Source of the DNA: Pseudomonadota bacterium
GTDB lineage: Bacteria > Myxococcota_A > UBA9042 > GCA-2863065
Assembly (NCBI GenBank): GCA_005776585.1
Contig: SXOX01000190.1
Coordinates: 1-42,169 of the forward strand
Reading direction: 5' to 3'
Length of the DNA stretch: 42,169 nucleotides
The position numbers and the translations under genes are program-made. The notes beneath the pieces were generated by a model. It ran no database searches, was not told where the DNA came from, and saw nothing but the letters and a program-made list of their open reading frames with translations. Shown here one piece after another: positions 27,101 to 28,657 of the stretch. Every line of letters starts with the position of its first letter. Position 1 is the first letter of the stretch.

Positions 27101-28646
27101 TGTTCTTCAGCAGCACGCTGTCGGCCGCGGTGGCAAACGCCATTGCCGTGCCGTACTCGTAGTCGCAGGTGATGCCGCCGTTCTTCGACGACAGCGAGTT
27201 GCGGCACAGGACGACGTAGCCCTTGGCCGGGACAGGCAGCGTCGCGACGGAGATGGTGAGCGTCTGGGCCCCTCCGGCGTCCGTCAGCGTCCAGCCGCCG
27301 ATGTCGATGGCCGAAGAGGTGACGTTGTGGATCTCGAGCCACTCGCCGTCGCCGTCGGCCACCGCGTTCGGGTTGACCATGATCTCGTTGATCACCAGGT
27401 CGCTGCGGTAAGACGGGGCTGGGTAGTCACAGACCGTGTCGGGCGTGTGGATGCACTGGAACGAGGTGCACGAGTCGATGGTGGTGAAGTCGCTGTCGTC
27501 GCAGTCAGCGGCCGTGTTGCAACACAGCGGATCGTTGACGGCGGGGAACTCGCACTTGTTCGTGGTGAGGTTGCAGACCCCGTCAGTGGTGCAGGCGTTG
27601 CCGTCCTTGCACTTCGTGTCGCCAGCCACGTTGCAGCAGATCTCGGTGCTGCCGACGGTGAGCGCCGGTCCGTGGCGGCAGATGTGCGAAACGCACCGGT
27701 CGATGTTGCAGGCGTCGTCATCGGCGCACGCCGCGTGGTCGTCGGTCTCGCAGCACTTGCCGTAGGTCTCATCGACCTGGTTGTGACCGCACTTCCGATT
27801 AACGCAGTCGCAGCTCTCCTGGGTGCAGTACTTCCCGTCGTTGCACTGCTCGTTGATCGTCTGACCCACGAGGTTCTGGACGGCGCAGTCGCAGCACTGG
27901 GGGTCGGGCTTCGGGTGCTCGCACTTGCCGGTGACGCAAAGGTCCGTGGTGCACGAGTTGCCGTCGTCGCAATGGCCATCAGTGAGGCAGGCGACGCAGG
28001 TGTGCTTGGTCGTCTCGCAGAACTGGCCCACCGAGCACTCGAAGTCGTGCTGGCAGCAGTTACCGAAGGGCGCCGCGCCGAACTTGCACACGTAGGTCTG
28101 CTTGCCCTCGACGAGGCCCGCGAACACGCACGCGTTGCTATTGCAGAAGAAGTCGTCGGCGCACTCCGCCGAGGCGTTGCTGCTGCTGCATGACTTCGTG
28201 ACCAGGAAGCGCACCGCCGCGCGCGACGCAGCGGTGCCGAGGGGGGTCCCAGCCGCATCGAGCAGGATGCAGGTGATCAGGTGGTCGCCATACTCCAGGT
28301 TGGCGAGCACGGGGGCCGGATTGGTGGTCTTGCCCGGCGGCTCGATGAGGGTGCCGTTGTCGTAGCAGGCCACCTGATAGACACCGCCGGCGAGCTCCGC
28401 CTCCACGTTGGTCGTGAAGACGACGTTCACCGCATAGGTGGTGTCGGCACCTACGAGCGTCCCCGTGCCAAAGTTCTTCGGCGAGGTGATCTCGATGGTT
28501 GGGGTAGTGGCTGCCGCCTGGTAGCTGCGCGCCCGGATTTCTCCGGGCAGCTCGCTCAGCACGTCGGGGCCACCCGCGGCATCCGTGCACGCGGCAGCCA
28601 TGGCCAAAAACCCGGGGACAACGAAACGGGATGCATGCTTCGTCAT
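1..28646 (-). CDS. Giant Cys-rich multidomain surface protein (5' 28.6 kb of the gene; 3' end outside window)
   Basis: One frame stays open from an ATG at 28646 to the left edge, about 9,548 codons without a stop. I checked the register at the ATG, near residues 415, 1230, 3060 and 3970, and at the window edge. The N-terminus MTKHASRFVVPGFLAMAAAC looks like an export signal with a non-canonical lipobox (A-A-A-C at 17-20). Approximate residues: Cys repeats 150-405; lamin-tail domain 412-574; Cys repeats 575-1025; MAM-like 1029-1240; GATase-like 1362-1588; P-domains 1660-1789 and 1902-2029; Cys array 2030-2700; module A 2729-4175; Cys array 4175-6620; LamG-like 6637-6812; P-domain 7052-7184; discoidin-like 7210-7367; PPC-like 7372-7485; second Cys-repeat family 7490-8125; module B 8282 onward. 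No catalytic domain is convincing. I infer an extracellular adhesin, scaffold or matrix protein. The mass should approach 1 MDa. Confidence is high for the frame and low for function. Confidence 0.93.
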   Translation of the reverse strand, partial: MTKHASRFVVPGFLAMAAACTDAAGGPDVLSELPGEIRARSYQAAATTPTIEITSPKNFGTGTLVGADTTYAVNVVFTTNVEAELAGGVYQVACYDNGTLIEPPGKTTNPAPVLANLEYGDHLITCILLDAAGTPLGTAASRAAVRFLVTKSCSSSNASAECADDFFCNSNACVFAGLVEGKQTYVCKFGAAPFGNCCQHDFECSVGQFCETTKHTCVACLTDGHCDDGNSCTTDLCVTGKCEHPKPDPQCCDCAVQNLVGQTINEQCNDGKYCTQESCDCVNRKCGHNQVDETYGKCCETDDHAACADDDACNIDRCVSHICRHGPALTVGSTEICCNVAGDTKCKDGNACTTDGVCNLTTNKCEFPAVNDPLCCNTAADCDDSDFTTIDSCTSFQCIHTPDTVCDYPAPSYRSDLVINEIMVNPNAVADGDGEWLEIHNVTSSAIDIGGWTLTDAGGAQTLTISVATLPVPAKGYVVLCRNSLSSKNGGITCDYEYGTAMAFATAADSVLLKNTLGNTIDEVSYDSVNWPSMADGGATLSLSNPNINNNDGSKWRLATTALSANSTDFGTPGVQNDVFEYINHPDCPTDNNTCTYEVCNYETFRCLGATEKPKKENCCSTAADCKAPSACHTAACVNNACQFTLTPAPQCCVDNAQCADGDVCNVDVCIANTCRHGPPLGGTGSCCDSDSDCSAALGNNSCIIAECDTGTNVCKTPLVSTNPECCTVNTHPAASTNGECDDGLPETVDSCDNFKCLHKADNNYCTSDPGLGGVNNCANADDNPCTDASCNEATSRCNLTASAGCCSADSQCNDNNPCTTNKCTANVCEFVTTANCCETVAACNDSDACTNDYCILNNTVDGKSIGSCRSYRLDPNCCNEDADCEDKNACTTNACVANKCTYTQITPTDGSVCCDSNLPISMGVQCNDNNDCTSPLCEANRCKHVPINESTLGKCCDLSKPESEAVQCDDGEACTDDLCIFGRCKYFTKTSNSCCKTAADCPSDGNSCTEEICDAKQCTVAAKAECEVPLKWCDNWQGVATVASTTDLATGFQKYGWKVWSNDTVATQDASGNWRLSQLGDLGADDYLRFNSSPKKLTFNACLISPVIDTDCGLAKQNDGSYACPNKITGYKEDYLSLQFRNSFEYLGADTKVTVFAWDKAKLGPDTPTSYAPVDGLIQMGTFNGAELTASWAERMDNFDMSSSALYGKKVRIAFCIEGSSTFNLGHWGLDDICMAHGVAPEWGHSCVGFAGFCISQAPPPSDVTAILGKRKEVLLVAHEKDPILSPYQRGLTFSVRKGPAHITIKNAPVAYEFTGRGYYYQYLVIESNDPTLAGDHEVVVCVTDWSGFESCSTITVHQLLGSGYVVWQPEDVTSSAGALLESELEAYGRPAHLIKNLALYNQDALKNLSGLFVVLGNRGANHVLTSGEAAKLQSYLSAGGRIFLEGGETWADDPQTAFHQQFKLSAVLGSDKLIGDVIGRNFLASGDSNNVARKWSLDPSASLFHNSFVDTLSRKPASKSFAILTKGSSGTADRKTVMIAYDAATESSTLTYRTVASSVSIAGVQANPGAPTEPAQSLIRKIVDFLEVGRPPCAYCDESFLDGCDCDDDNPCTKEICNALSSCENPVEGSCTPCGNDNDCAENEACGAEKVCKIIPGKKHKVSPLLSIDNGAGTTQRIIDIDTCPITSGSNELAKVNLKVRINHTWRGQLTIELKQPNGSWLTMKEANASDASDGIYETYSLGVPAAQATPNTGSICVTGQPWQVRITDNLGLTESGLIQDIFVFTVDKTKTCTALDYVTACNDNSECTVETCVDFVCNYTPKVCNDGSACTDDTCDSSTGCVYAPKNCDDGDVCTVDSCVPATGCAYSKVQHCTKGCTHHRDCGYDDYCDTSAGQCKPIPGDTFLETTGASTAIPDDNPAGAVFNLATTSTKIITGLKIKIETTHTASDDLEITLVSPSGLTLSLRNNDAAAGLDNLFEIYDYDALNSGDLTSFVGKKIKGSWQIKIADMVPADTGKVDKVKLYFVTAPCVVDADCDDSNACTIDTCAASACSNATRVCDDGNYCNGVEICDPASGCGTKAGSRPDVEDGVPCTIDTCTENGDGTGLVTHELNNLVCDDGLFCNGAELCDLSLGCADGTAPTTDDGIPCTVDSCDEVTDTVKHVSDHTVCSDGVFCDGDEICDASTGCKEGTPPLTDDGIPCTTDACDEPTDTVTHTGNDAACADALYCNGAEICDVATGCKAGAALKLDDGVACTQDGCDEANDVITNTPKNSNCDDGAFCNGAETCDATLGCQAGTAPDLNDSIPCTVGSCDEVNDVVKQTSDHTVCSDSTYCNGEEVCDPIDGCRAGSAVVLDDGVPCTVDSCDEATDTVTHTGQDSACDNSVFCDGAEQCVVGQGCRPGTVPGLDDNVACTLDACDEASKTVTHTAKDTACDDKLFCTGVETCNAVTGCVTVAVVLDDAIACTTDSCDETTDTVKHVANNSACNDGLFCNGIEICDAATGCKVQAGTLPVVSDGVACTVDLCNETTDTVTHTADHSVCSNSLYCDGTEVCDTVTGCGSGAAVVVSDGIACTLDACDESADTVTHVPNNTACNDSQFCNGVETCDAVLGCRGGVAPVADDGVTCTDDSCVEATDSFLHTANASLCNDGQDCNGVETCDVSSGCVAGSGIDIDDGVACTTDACDSATNTATHTANNALCDDSYGCTIDVCSATSGCANTIANGYCLISTSCYIQGAANPTDSCKECDPNKSQIAWSAKAASPETCNGLDDDCDGLTDEDAAGDALSRGCTSACGDPGTETCQSGTWFGCTAVTPAEVCSDTVDNDCDGITDEADCKVPKPAVAGAEVKFASTRGWPENVITDNGDGTYSTLVQDLVNSNQAGQVTATSYGVTTPGASSFTISALQPAILEVVNVRDTLYTDEARTDVHLQVSDAFGRPVATGTVVSVKFTGAGLAVAGETKTCTTGNDGHCVVSWTAPTTSFDAGGTITAEATVAALPAVTKTLTAVARPTALALTAAGGGIDLPKSPRFPGTTFTVPVTLHTAAREAKAYLVQLDYDPAKLEVTTVTNGGCAAFELPVSNLSGSANTTGQLKFNAKNVTPGAACGTGTAVHVANVTFKVKSGLTPDVAAGAATITGKLLELFDPVYQPIVLNADLKVADAAGVSTSGKVEAWSASVRGILARAGDYQLLNWSAVTGVADSTPVTVSGYRRDFTTAVLGAADGVTFTSSDSTVATITTAGVVTAANKGGLVTLTATAGTSTATTRVKVLVPGTYQVNLTDTTLNTITGAGGQMQKAGIVVKVSWKDAASTLWTQDITDDVVLKAPSGITYDAVRKTFSGTTAGTYTIRAEGTAGALLGTADLQVSPSASTTCTGLSVIAPCEVLMEKVSPTNPTPSLAKLTATVSVNAYMKTYNQTCQTEVYANFADGARMRLTGDSNITVTSQNPNVFTSTSSGLLTSAGDGTANVQAVWKIGATTVGTGNAPVKVDFPDATGISVSPASPLIAVSASDPAATIKGLAATAQLTVQLQFADGSSVNFTNNPSTNYDAVSEDAGGYIAVTAGGLVSAQGSNAGTGKVVVTISGHPGLTASSTVTVVKATGLTAEIYESYTPSNPRVADHTFSYIEGTTTWQDGTYEVLLGFSDGSQNNVTGHANTAVTVQNAGTSTENTGVLTFDKAAGKVTAQAVGHVDLFFTHGTLPAVLSSFRVNTANESIAALTVAPASGPTFSGVKDEGTTKMSVWGRFDDGTRRRFDGDRFVTGLLAYTSSDTGGATITSSGEATIRGNRASTFSVDVESSVDTAPAFTAATYDVACNLTPGCADFDFGDISGLAYKNRGIGEEFELDGRMNTCSQNLGGFDVVLDYDPGVLEVINVQPYGATVGVTFNSNHLNTPGKILINAVLPTTSTTNGAAVDVFRIKFKALKTSLTNQLSEMGGTIESCVAADGVTKIGATAPRAMIAAVGDLDPVCTADPLYGDADDNCTFDVADPLTIQLYKTDAVTLTADGLAKADAYPDGKVDLADVGFMSDVLARLTYFLKFEIKSSVFPTGNADLVATFYDKKQAVVLKDIFVKFEVQASANLPSITFDVPTETAIDPNSKLVKATHLGDGRHRVSMFGLTNPTTVRVTVILYVHQPGSQAQVIKVTPFLATKEVGSVYTFNPIKEFTVPLSGNCATLTCNDNNPCTKDTCDDTKGACKYTNQNGVACDDGQACTTGDTCEAGACKAGSTLSSLCSCLTTADCAAVEDGNLCNGTLKCENYACVIDTATVVVCSTASDTTCKKNTCTTATGVCALTPVTAGTSCSDSNLCTTADQCDANGDCVGTTKVCGDGLFCTGGEVCDTATGGCVAGQPPIIDDGIPCTVDSCDEATDTIKHVADNSKCSSTNFCRDAVCNAVAGCTTVANSKACDDGTVCTKDDVCSNGVCAGVVDATKCTCNDDTDCAQYEDGNVCNGTLQCVTTTGNTCQINSASLVTCPADPPDQPCMEYRCNSGTGDCALVPKDPGVGCDDGSKCTDNDICNGTGVCVGEPKACDDGQWCNGVETCSTNGDCQTGTARPVDDGIACTDDYCDESGDTIIHAQRHDLCDDSLFCNGAEYCDQTAGCRSGDTPFNDDGIPCTVDTCQEATDTLVHTPNDTLCDDGEYCNGVEACQAGVGCINNTSPVADDAIDCTYDWCAEAQNEIRHDADDSMCAGLDFPCTNYICDPNQGCLTEFNGEPCDDTDECTQNDACDAGNCLSGPVSPACYCVNDTDCAQLATNLCLGGPRKCVSGKCIANPATKVTCPPSANPCYENKCSTTNGQCQLTVRTGALCTDGNACTKDDRCLNTGTCKGSILSCDDGQYCNGPESCDTAKGCRPGTAPPKDDGKACTQDECDEANNVIKHIPNDQVCQDNKFCNGKETCDAATGCKAGTAVVVDDGIPCTYEYCSETTKSVIREPKHNLCDDGKWCNGPETCQLGKGCVAGNSPTADDFIDCTTTQCNETTRTFTHVPSDAPCNDGNVCTTDKCNTKTGCVYSANALTCDDGNLCTSNDKCTSKVCVGQANTVTCDDGNFCTSTDRCKNGKCSGTNNSVACNDNNGCTANDQCTGGSCAGTPTPCACTNDSHCAQYDDGTACNGWLRCVANECKFDATTVPNCGTTGNTLCQKRECSSGSAQSYSCPFVARNNGVSCSDGNPCTINDACSNKSCVGGPKDCSDGQFCNGLESCNGTNGACIPGTPPSVPDAHACTYDYCDEAGDTVRHDPRHHVCDDGNYCNGDETCSATSGCGNTPRVVSDGIDCTVDSCDPVNKRVDHVADHTKCKDSNWCNGDEYCSASADCQRIPRDLSDGVTCTFDYCDPVSQSVKHNPVHTNCNDGKYCTDDICDPNQQANGGCRNPPNSLTCDDNISCTAGDKCNGGVCTGYEVAPGCECTIDSECVDKDNNHACDGYLVCVANHCAVKQGSPVTCPTGSDTQCSKNLCTSTGRTTYVCEMKPVASGISCNDGNPCTTSDRCNGSNSCVGSGIPCNDDNACTNDSCNPATGLCEFAYNSNSCDDSNFCTHTDTCTTGVCRGTAYAEPCECTQNSHCAGYEDGNRCNGTLHCAAHRCVLDTSTIINCSKANDSTCSKVACQTGTGACVMIAQDTSTVCDDSIACTTSDRCNGNHGCAGSPDDTKCADALYCNGAEWCKVGAGCQDGTDPNTSDNIPCTTDACVEATDTITHTANNTACENGDYCDGTQYCDVNNGCLTLGGSVPSIPNGNACVTYGCNESTNSVEPSLDSGKCNDNNPCTVDSCTINGCVHAYEALEGTACTPKNAAACLMNYTCTAGTCGSTTYNPACNDCNTDSDCDQYETNKCAGLYACQGNKCTIIAGTPVTCSTAGDTACSKNTCNPSNGTCSQAAQTGFGCTDGNVCTENDTCNGSGQCVGTAKNCSDNNACNGTESCQVGVGCKSDNNAPTLSDGVACTVDTCNAVTGVSNTPYDPNCADSSYCNGDERCTATGCVASTGPRPVDDNIACTVDTCNEAQDRVDHAPTDSKCTDGKWCNGTETCSATSGCVGGTAPYGSDGIDCTKDVCNEATDSFTHTADASLCNDNNLCTTDYCLPAKKGCVNNNNSVKCDDNNSCTADSTCTGGKCVGIPDPIACQCTNNADCAGYDDGDICTGTLTCQGGLCETDYSGVPSCDPSGDTLCLKNTCTGGGCAMVNICGACSTDADCDFLNADGDLCDAAYTCQSGVCSIAAGTAVVCPTANDTQCRKNTCNPGNGLCSLQDLDTTVDCNDGNECTVTDKCDGAGLCAGSTRQCNDGLYCNGVETCNSATGCVDGADPVLTDGVACTVDECNETTDSVEHTANHATCGDNTFCNGVEACDPSSPLANATTGCRASPPDPTDDNIPCTTDYCDETTDSVQHVPDDNACSDNLYCNGVEICAAGLGCTQAIPAQPAGYDDGSTCTVDTCIEANDTVTHTASNALCDDGLYCTGVDTCEPTHPDAVFGTGCVHASPLLGDGVDCTDDFCDEALDKVVHTANSAACDNGQYCDGVEACNVTSGCQAGSAVDTSDGITCTVDSCDEITDAIVHTPNHTPCSDGVYCNGTEVCNALLGCQPSASPAADDGKVCTIDSCNEALKQVTHIPNNAICNNGKFCDGPDVCSTAADFDCLVRPSDDFQSVTLNTELWATSSSGSVTGAPGTAIVSSLFESEGTLTTSWQYTGDFEFSVQLKTLGAEPDCTMEIFGFDGSTQFGWTYYNGFGASPASEAAFANGLNFRTGFGQMLGGYTFKRSGTNLTMTAPGAGGSFTCTGCVGTSAAKFRVRATCGTNGTNGTLTVDNFKHISGSHTFALGLSDNVECTTDTCDEVGDTILHAVNHAACSDGAYCNGTEVCSATSGCQSGTAPATTDGVTCTIDSCNETTDSIEHSPDDALCQNNVFCDGTETCDVNNGCQAGSIPVTNDNVACTVDACDEGIDQVTHVANNAVCDDGQLCNGAEVCNTTSGCQDSTPPSCSDGNPCTADVCDSAATGGAGACSNSGKVASCAGTACGGTHAFNAGDDVCGSEDACVGGINGAGQGTCTLICPAGSCVRATTGVIAEPISNTLGCITKQLTINAGTTKYVQKLSVKVELDHAAAGDLTVKLTSPTGDQFTLLQNQGGLNDDAFNTYGVSFPADFCRAEGDAPNGIYTVEVCDTKPGDSGFLRGVQVAVTATDSDVKLGNTCSNAVDLGDDTGIGNATPLSSCPVGTTKTAWTSTQSTQWTPDAGLAAYMYDCKYAGTPAVSGSSKDFWSPKYDISPFGAWAQIAFGSTVTINEVHLHQELLSTLMSTLVTPTRRAAYVKDATLTFSDGSSQNVTFTNAQIGTVKIAPKNTASVKITVNSFHPLPSGQPGIWVNEIDFPGTGTGMAAGGTKSIGINGDTACLDNSYFGSCGGAGAPDKVYKVKLNQKRRVTVTASGAGLDTVLYSRTGTSVACGTGATQTQCTDGGAVGSTESLDVQLGAGTHYIFIDAAGSTGGSFTGQVVLGELAADGGVCTNAIECASGFCSNGFCCGGVSGQSCCGVATDCPASFEGPANCDDPANCQGSRVGKVCTGSICGSSTLTDDSGCAGQVANTCSCYQSITCSAAVDQPIPSCPTTCSSDSACDSGSCYCGGGGCTSKLPDGQACTGDNACQSGHCQNGYCCATGDCCQVAANCPSSYASVATCSDATQCEGFRTDKVCSANQCGSVQAPDDSGCDANTVAKDCGNFAPAKCNGATEQTAPTCSTNCRVEVAGAVDAAASDGKCDAVAYCDAGTGTGNTNTCVPDKNNGLTCGRVGMCVSDYCESGICCNSGSCCTTASACPASFTEAPKCNSQTSCQGSEKAASCVDFTCGSQVVDNDTACVGQAKTCGCYPAVACTGGADQVAPECAASCVTSSDCSDCSCTGGVCLGKVGNGSPCTANANCLSDYCKNGFCCDGPTGDCCAGGTDCPASYSSAPVCVTPSKCQGTRSNATCTSFKCGSLPGDDDSGCTSANGLDCGCYLDVACTAGVSQSEPTCPTACSVDGQCKASCHCDPEGCTADLVDGSACDEATDCQSNYCNNGFCCTNDGTNPTCCGAVDNCGAFAAAPTCDVPATCQGKEKKALCTSSKCSSDLVDNDSACSSSVQAVDCSAQLCADKFCNGATEQSAPQCCACISDASCSDNKLCTGTETCDAVQGCKSGTALDAADTLSCTIDECVEPAISGGAATFTHTPDDMACRDALACNGLETCHPTDGCTPGVSFDANDNVACTVDTCQEPGIAVNTPKDELCDDGLTCTTSTCLPTGCSHATQPNFCLISGSCYADGTVNPTSACQACISSTSATAWTATSGTAEVCDGKDNDCDGQVDEGVTQPCTNACGQPGTETCDNGVFVGCTAPVLSEACEDSIDNDCDSSTDEAPCSIVSPGQSGAEVTYFISDNHASNIVTDNGDGTYTQKYFGFANPNTSGTSWAEVNPSSPAAPWSIGALGPATLEMVVASKTLYVDRNSTRVYFQVLDNRKRPVPSNTVVSVTVTAPTGVQTLDCNTSAGGECDVLVTIPTGGFASAGLATVSATTGTLSAVTDTITLVAQPAAVTLSDFTVRMDLPKSPLWDASVSSSQTFVVPVYVVNTALRQLGAYDISLTFDPAKLSVDTVTAGAASGAFSAPVHNISAANVSGGLKINAVAYDLGHAHGREALVHVANITMRALSGMTAGVVTNITAKTVTLTDANQVNLASNTDVRFSDADGTQPLGRVRARGVEERGVFIRPSRTELYAWSPITGTDDSTSLLVSVILSNSSTSGGASAPTTYAVSEASLLSVSASGVAKAAYNGSVDGAWVTVTATRGSFVKTTLIAVIVPKSYQVKLSDTILQTIANYPGGKVQTSKLAFLVSWWRDGAADQLHDITDQVSVFTDAGLTYTATSRLFSGTTTGNYAITIKGATGTTLATSSLQVNTGSQATVTSLTVIAPCLVENVELDPPALTPELGATDLTIAVKGLMQTFLETCQVQVFANFNDSSRMNFTNDPNVTVTSSAPTVFSSSATGLLTANSDGTANANAELKNGATTVATGSASVKVKLPTATGIEINPGGATLALSATDPAKTVKGLSTSVTVTVRVRYEDGSSIDFSTSPHLVLDDASQDPSNLVSCTGLVCSSTGVDSGETKIRATVALYPTLFGEATITIVKASGLTADVFETYTPTLPRVAERRLSKIEGTATRQDAKYEVIMSFSDGSTSDVTGHPATVVTPVVPGSSTPLTGVLTFTPSTVTVAATAPGTIDVTFVNGTQAFRLSNFVVDNTNENVSSLVLTAASGATFSGIKDSGTTTTEIWGTFADGTRRRFDGARVVPGLLTFGSTNTAGATMATDGTATIRGNFSTKFTADISVGVDSGAAFDPVSEYAVDCNLLPAVGDVDLGDETGLAFKDRAPSATFVLGGRINTGAAALGAFDVTVEYNPALLDVSKVTSGADMGGETFNANASSVPGKIFINGQIGPTSSARTGAGIRIFNVEFVAKATKGTSETPIGGTVTKAVNVGLTDIGPATPRAIVAGDGRFDPNCPAEPIYGDGNDSCSFGAEDGLFVQRY
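110..535 (-). other. Cohesin-like domain B2
   Basis: It contains LGAFDVTVEYNPALLDVSKV, PGKIFINGQ and RIFNVEFVA. It is the counterpart of domain A2, with the same position just before the dockerin. Confidence 0.75.
2520..2950 (-). other. Cohesin-like domain B1
   Basis: It begins VRMDLPKSPLWDAS and contains GAYDISLTFDPAKLSVDTV. It is the counterpart of domain A1 and shares the DLPKSP start with it. Confidence 0.65.
4270..6180 (-). repeat. Cys array D: five units of a second Cys-repeat family
   Basis: Five units of about 130 residues carry CxSxxCxNGFCC, then CCxxxxxCPASF, then CQGxRxxxxCxxxxCGS, then DDSGC. This family is distinct from arrays A-C: it has CC pairs and no CNGxExC. It resembles dickkopf-like Cys-rich segments of other secreted bacterial proteins. 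Two CNGxExC units (3830-4230) follow it and lead into module B. Confidence 0.8.
6195..6530 (-). other. PPC-like domain
   Basis: Residues about 7372-7485 contain VYKVKLNQKRRVTVTASGAG, LDTVLYSRTG and LGAGTHYIFIDAAGSTGG. This is the usual pattern of bacterial pre-peptidase C-terminal domains (a beta sandwich with 'fDtvLyl' and 'pGtYyi.vdg') found in exported proteins. Confidence 0.65.
6545..7015 (-). other. Discoidin-like (F5/8 type C-like) domain
   Basis: Residues about 7210-7367 contain SPKYDISPFGAWAQIAFGST, TINEVHLHQ, ATLTFSDGSSQNV and VNEIDFPG. The run 'W..i.F....ti..v.l', 'l.fsDGs..' and 'v.Ei...' resembles discoidin/F5-8C or NADase-type jelly rolls that bind surface glycans or lipids. The call is by pattern only. 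Confidence 0.5.
7095..7490 (-). other. P-domain 3 (proprotein-convertase-like)
   Basis: Residues about 7052-7184 contain VELDHAAAGDLTVKLTSPTG, then NGIYTVEVCDTKPGDSGFL, the full P-domain pattern. It contains extra Cys residues compared with P-domains 1 and 2. Confidence 0.8.
7500..8190 (-). repeat. Cys array C: three short units
   Basis: Three more CNGxExC-type units (CNGTEVC, CDGTETC, CNGAEVC) lie between the LamG-like domain and P-domain 3, followed by CSDGNPCTADVC and a short linker. Confidence 0.8.
8210..8735 (-). other. LamG-like jelly-roll domain
   Basis: Residues about 6637-6812 read DDFQSVTLNTELWATSSSG at the start, with FEFSVQLKTLG and MEIFGFDGSTQFGW in the middle and FRVRATCG near the end. 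This pattern (D-F-x-x-x-x-L-x-x-x-W, then beta strands) is typical of concanavalin-like sugar- or ligand-binding domains in secreted proteins. The exact family is uncertain. Confidence 0.55.
8760..16120 (-). repeat. Cys array B: ~20 short units interleaved with eight ~110-residue super-units
   Basis: Residues about 4175-6620 are all Cys repeat. Two families alternate. The first is the ~50-residue CNGxExC unit of array A. The second is a ~110-residue super-unit with a CTxDxDCAQYEDGNxCNG core, then a variable VxCxxxxDTxCxKNxC stretch, then CxDGNxCTxxDxCNG. I find about eight super-units, with starts near 15960, 15345, 14415, 13345, 12430, 11965, 11190 and 10290. The right third (8760-9900) is short units only. 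Confidence 0.82.
16540..16750 (-). other. Dockerin-like EF-hand pair A
   Basis: Residues about 3965-4035 contain two calcium-loop motifs, YGDADDNCTFDVADPLTIQ and, about 30 residues later, DAYPDGKVDLADVGFMSDVL. Asp/Asn at positions 1, 3, 5, 9 and 12 of the first loop, and 1, 5, 9 and 12 of the second, match dockerin type I repeats. I read this stretch codon by codon from 16742 to 16671. Calcium binding is inferred. Confidence 0.8.
16755..17180 (-). other. Cohesin-like domain A2
   Basis: Residues about 3822-3964 contain LGGFDVVLDYDPGVLEVINV, then PGKILINAV and VDVFRIKFKAL. This is a clear cohesin-type pattern, and it lies immediately before the dockerin-like pair. Confidence 0.75.
19145..19580 (-). 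other. Cohesin-like domain A1
   Basis: Residues about 3022-3167 begin GIDLPKSPRFPGTTFTVPV and contain AYLVQLDYDPAKLEV, the typical strand-turn signature of cohesin modules (F/Y-x-hydrophobic, LxYDPxxLxV). It ends near TGKLLELFDP. Cohesins bind dockerins. Whether this one does is unknown. Confidence 0.7.
20540..22555 (-). repeat. Cys array A: twelve ~50-residue units
   Basis: Twelve tandem units run from residue about 2030 to 2700. Each carries DDGIxCTxDxCDE, then TDTVTHT, then a Cys, then FCNGxExCD and GC. Eight Cys and one His per unit are nearly invariant. DNA-level copies have diverged, so this is an old array rather than a fresh expansion. Confidence 0.88.
22560..22940 (-). other. P-domain 2 (proprotein-convertase-like)
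   Basis: Residues about 1902-2029 contain IETTHTASDDLEITLVSPSG and then GSWQIKIADMVPADTGKV, a clear P-domain pattern. It is separated from P-domain 1 by about 110 residues of Cys-rich units (22940-23275). Confidence 0.8.
23280..23665 (-). other. P-domain 1 (proprotein-convertase-like)
   Basis: Residues about 1660-1789 contain INHTWRGQLTIELKQPNGSW and later WQVRITDN and GLIQDIFVF. This order of 'H.w.gDL.i.L..P.G' and 'W.l.v.D...d.G.l' matches P/Homo B domains. These are normally attached to subtilisin-like proteases, but no protease is seen in this part of the protein. Confidence 0.75.
23880..24560 (-). other. GATase-like alpha/beta domain
   Basis: Residues about 1362-1588 contain LSGLFVVLGNRGAN followed by a helix and LSAGGRIFLEGG, which resembles the core of class I glutamine-amidotransferase-like or ThuA-like folds. 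I see no Cys-His-Glu triad: the nucleophile-elbow position has no Cys. It is probably a non-catalytic structural or binding domain. It sits after a segment of beta strands (24560-24925). Confidence 0.45.
24925..25560 (-). other. MAM-like jelly-roll domain
   Basis: Residues about 1029-1240 start WCDNWQG and contain YLSLQFRNSFEY and, at the end, VRIAFCIEGSS followed by HWGLDDI. A terminal W-x-x-DDI after a VRIAF-type strand is typical of MAM and related concanavalin-like jelly rolls found on surface proteins and proteases. The assignment is by motif and is tentative at the family level. A binding role is inferred. Confidence 0.55.
25570..26925 (-). repeat. Cys-rich repeats (region 2)
   Basis: Residues about 575-1025 contain a second block of short Cys units, such as CNDNNPCTTNKC, CNDSDACTNDYC and CEDKNACTTNAC, separated by CC pairs and linkers of about 30 residues. 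It is the same general type as the block before the lamin-tail domain, so the LTD looks inserted into, or flanked by duplication of, one array. Confidence 0.75.
26925..27411 (-). other. Lamin-tail (LTD) domain in the giant protein
   Basis: Residues 412-574 begin SDLVINEIMVNPNA and continue to GEWLEIHNVTSSAIDIGGWT, the hallmark of the lamin-tail domain (INEI..NP, EWLEIHN, GW.L.D). Bacterial LTDs occur in secreted and surface proteins and are thought to mediate binding, often next to nucleases or adhesion modules. Here the domain is inserted between two Cys-repeat blocks. Confidence 0.85.
27425..28195 (-). repeat. N-terminal Cys-rich repeats (region 1)
   Basis: Residues about 150-405 of the giant protein follow a short Ig-like segment. 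Short units have the pattern CxDGxxCTxDxC, for example CDDGNSCTTDLC and CKDGNACTTDGVC, with paired Cys (CC) between units. The spacing suggests small disulfide-bonded or metal-binding knots. It differs from the later arrays, which carry the CNGxExC signature. Confidence 0.75.
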
Positions 28647-28651
28647 GCTTC

Positions 28652-28657
28652 CCTCCT
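28652..28657 (-). promoter_or_regulatory. Shine-Dalgarno site of the giant gene
   Basis: The minus strand reads AGGAGG five bases before the ATG at 28646. This strong site fixes the start. The overlapping longer frame that begins at 28692 is in another register and is not the gene. Confidence 0.8.

Noticed and set aside
3000..28000. CRISPR-like or DNA-level tandem repeat
   Set aside because: The periodicity is at protein level (Cys units). DNA copies differ at many positions and there are no spacers.
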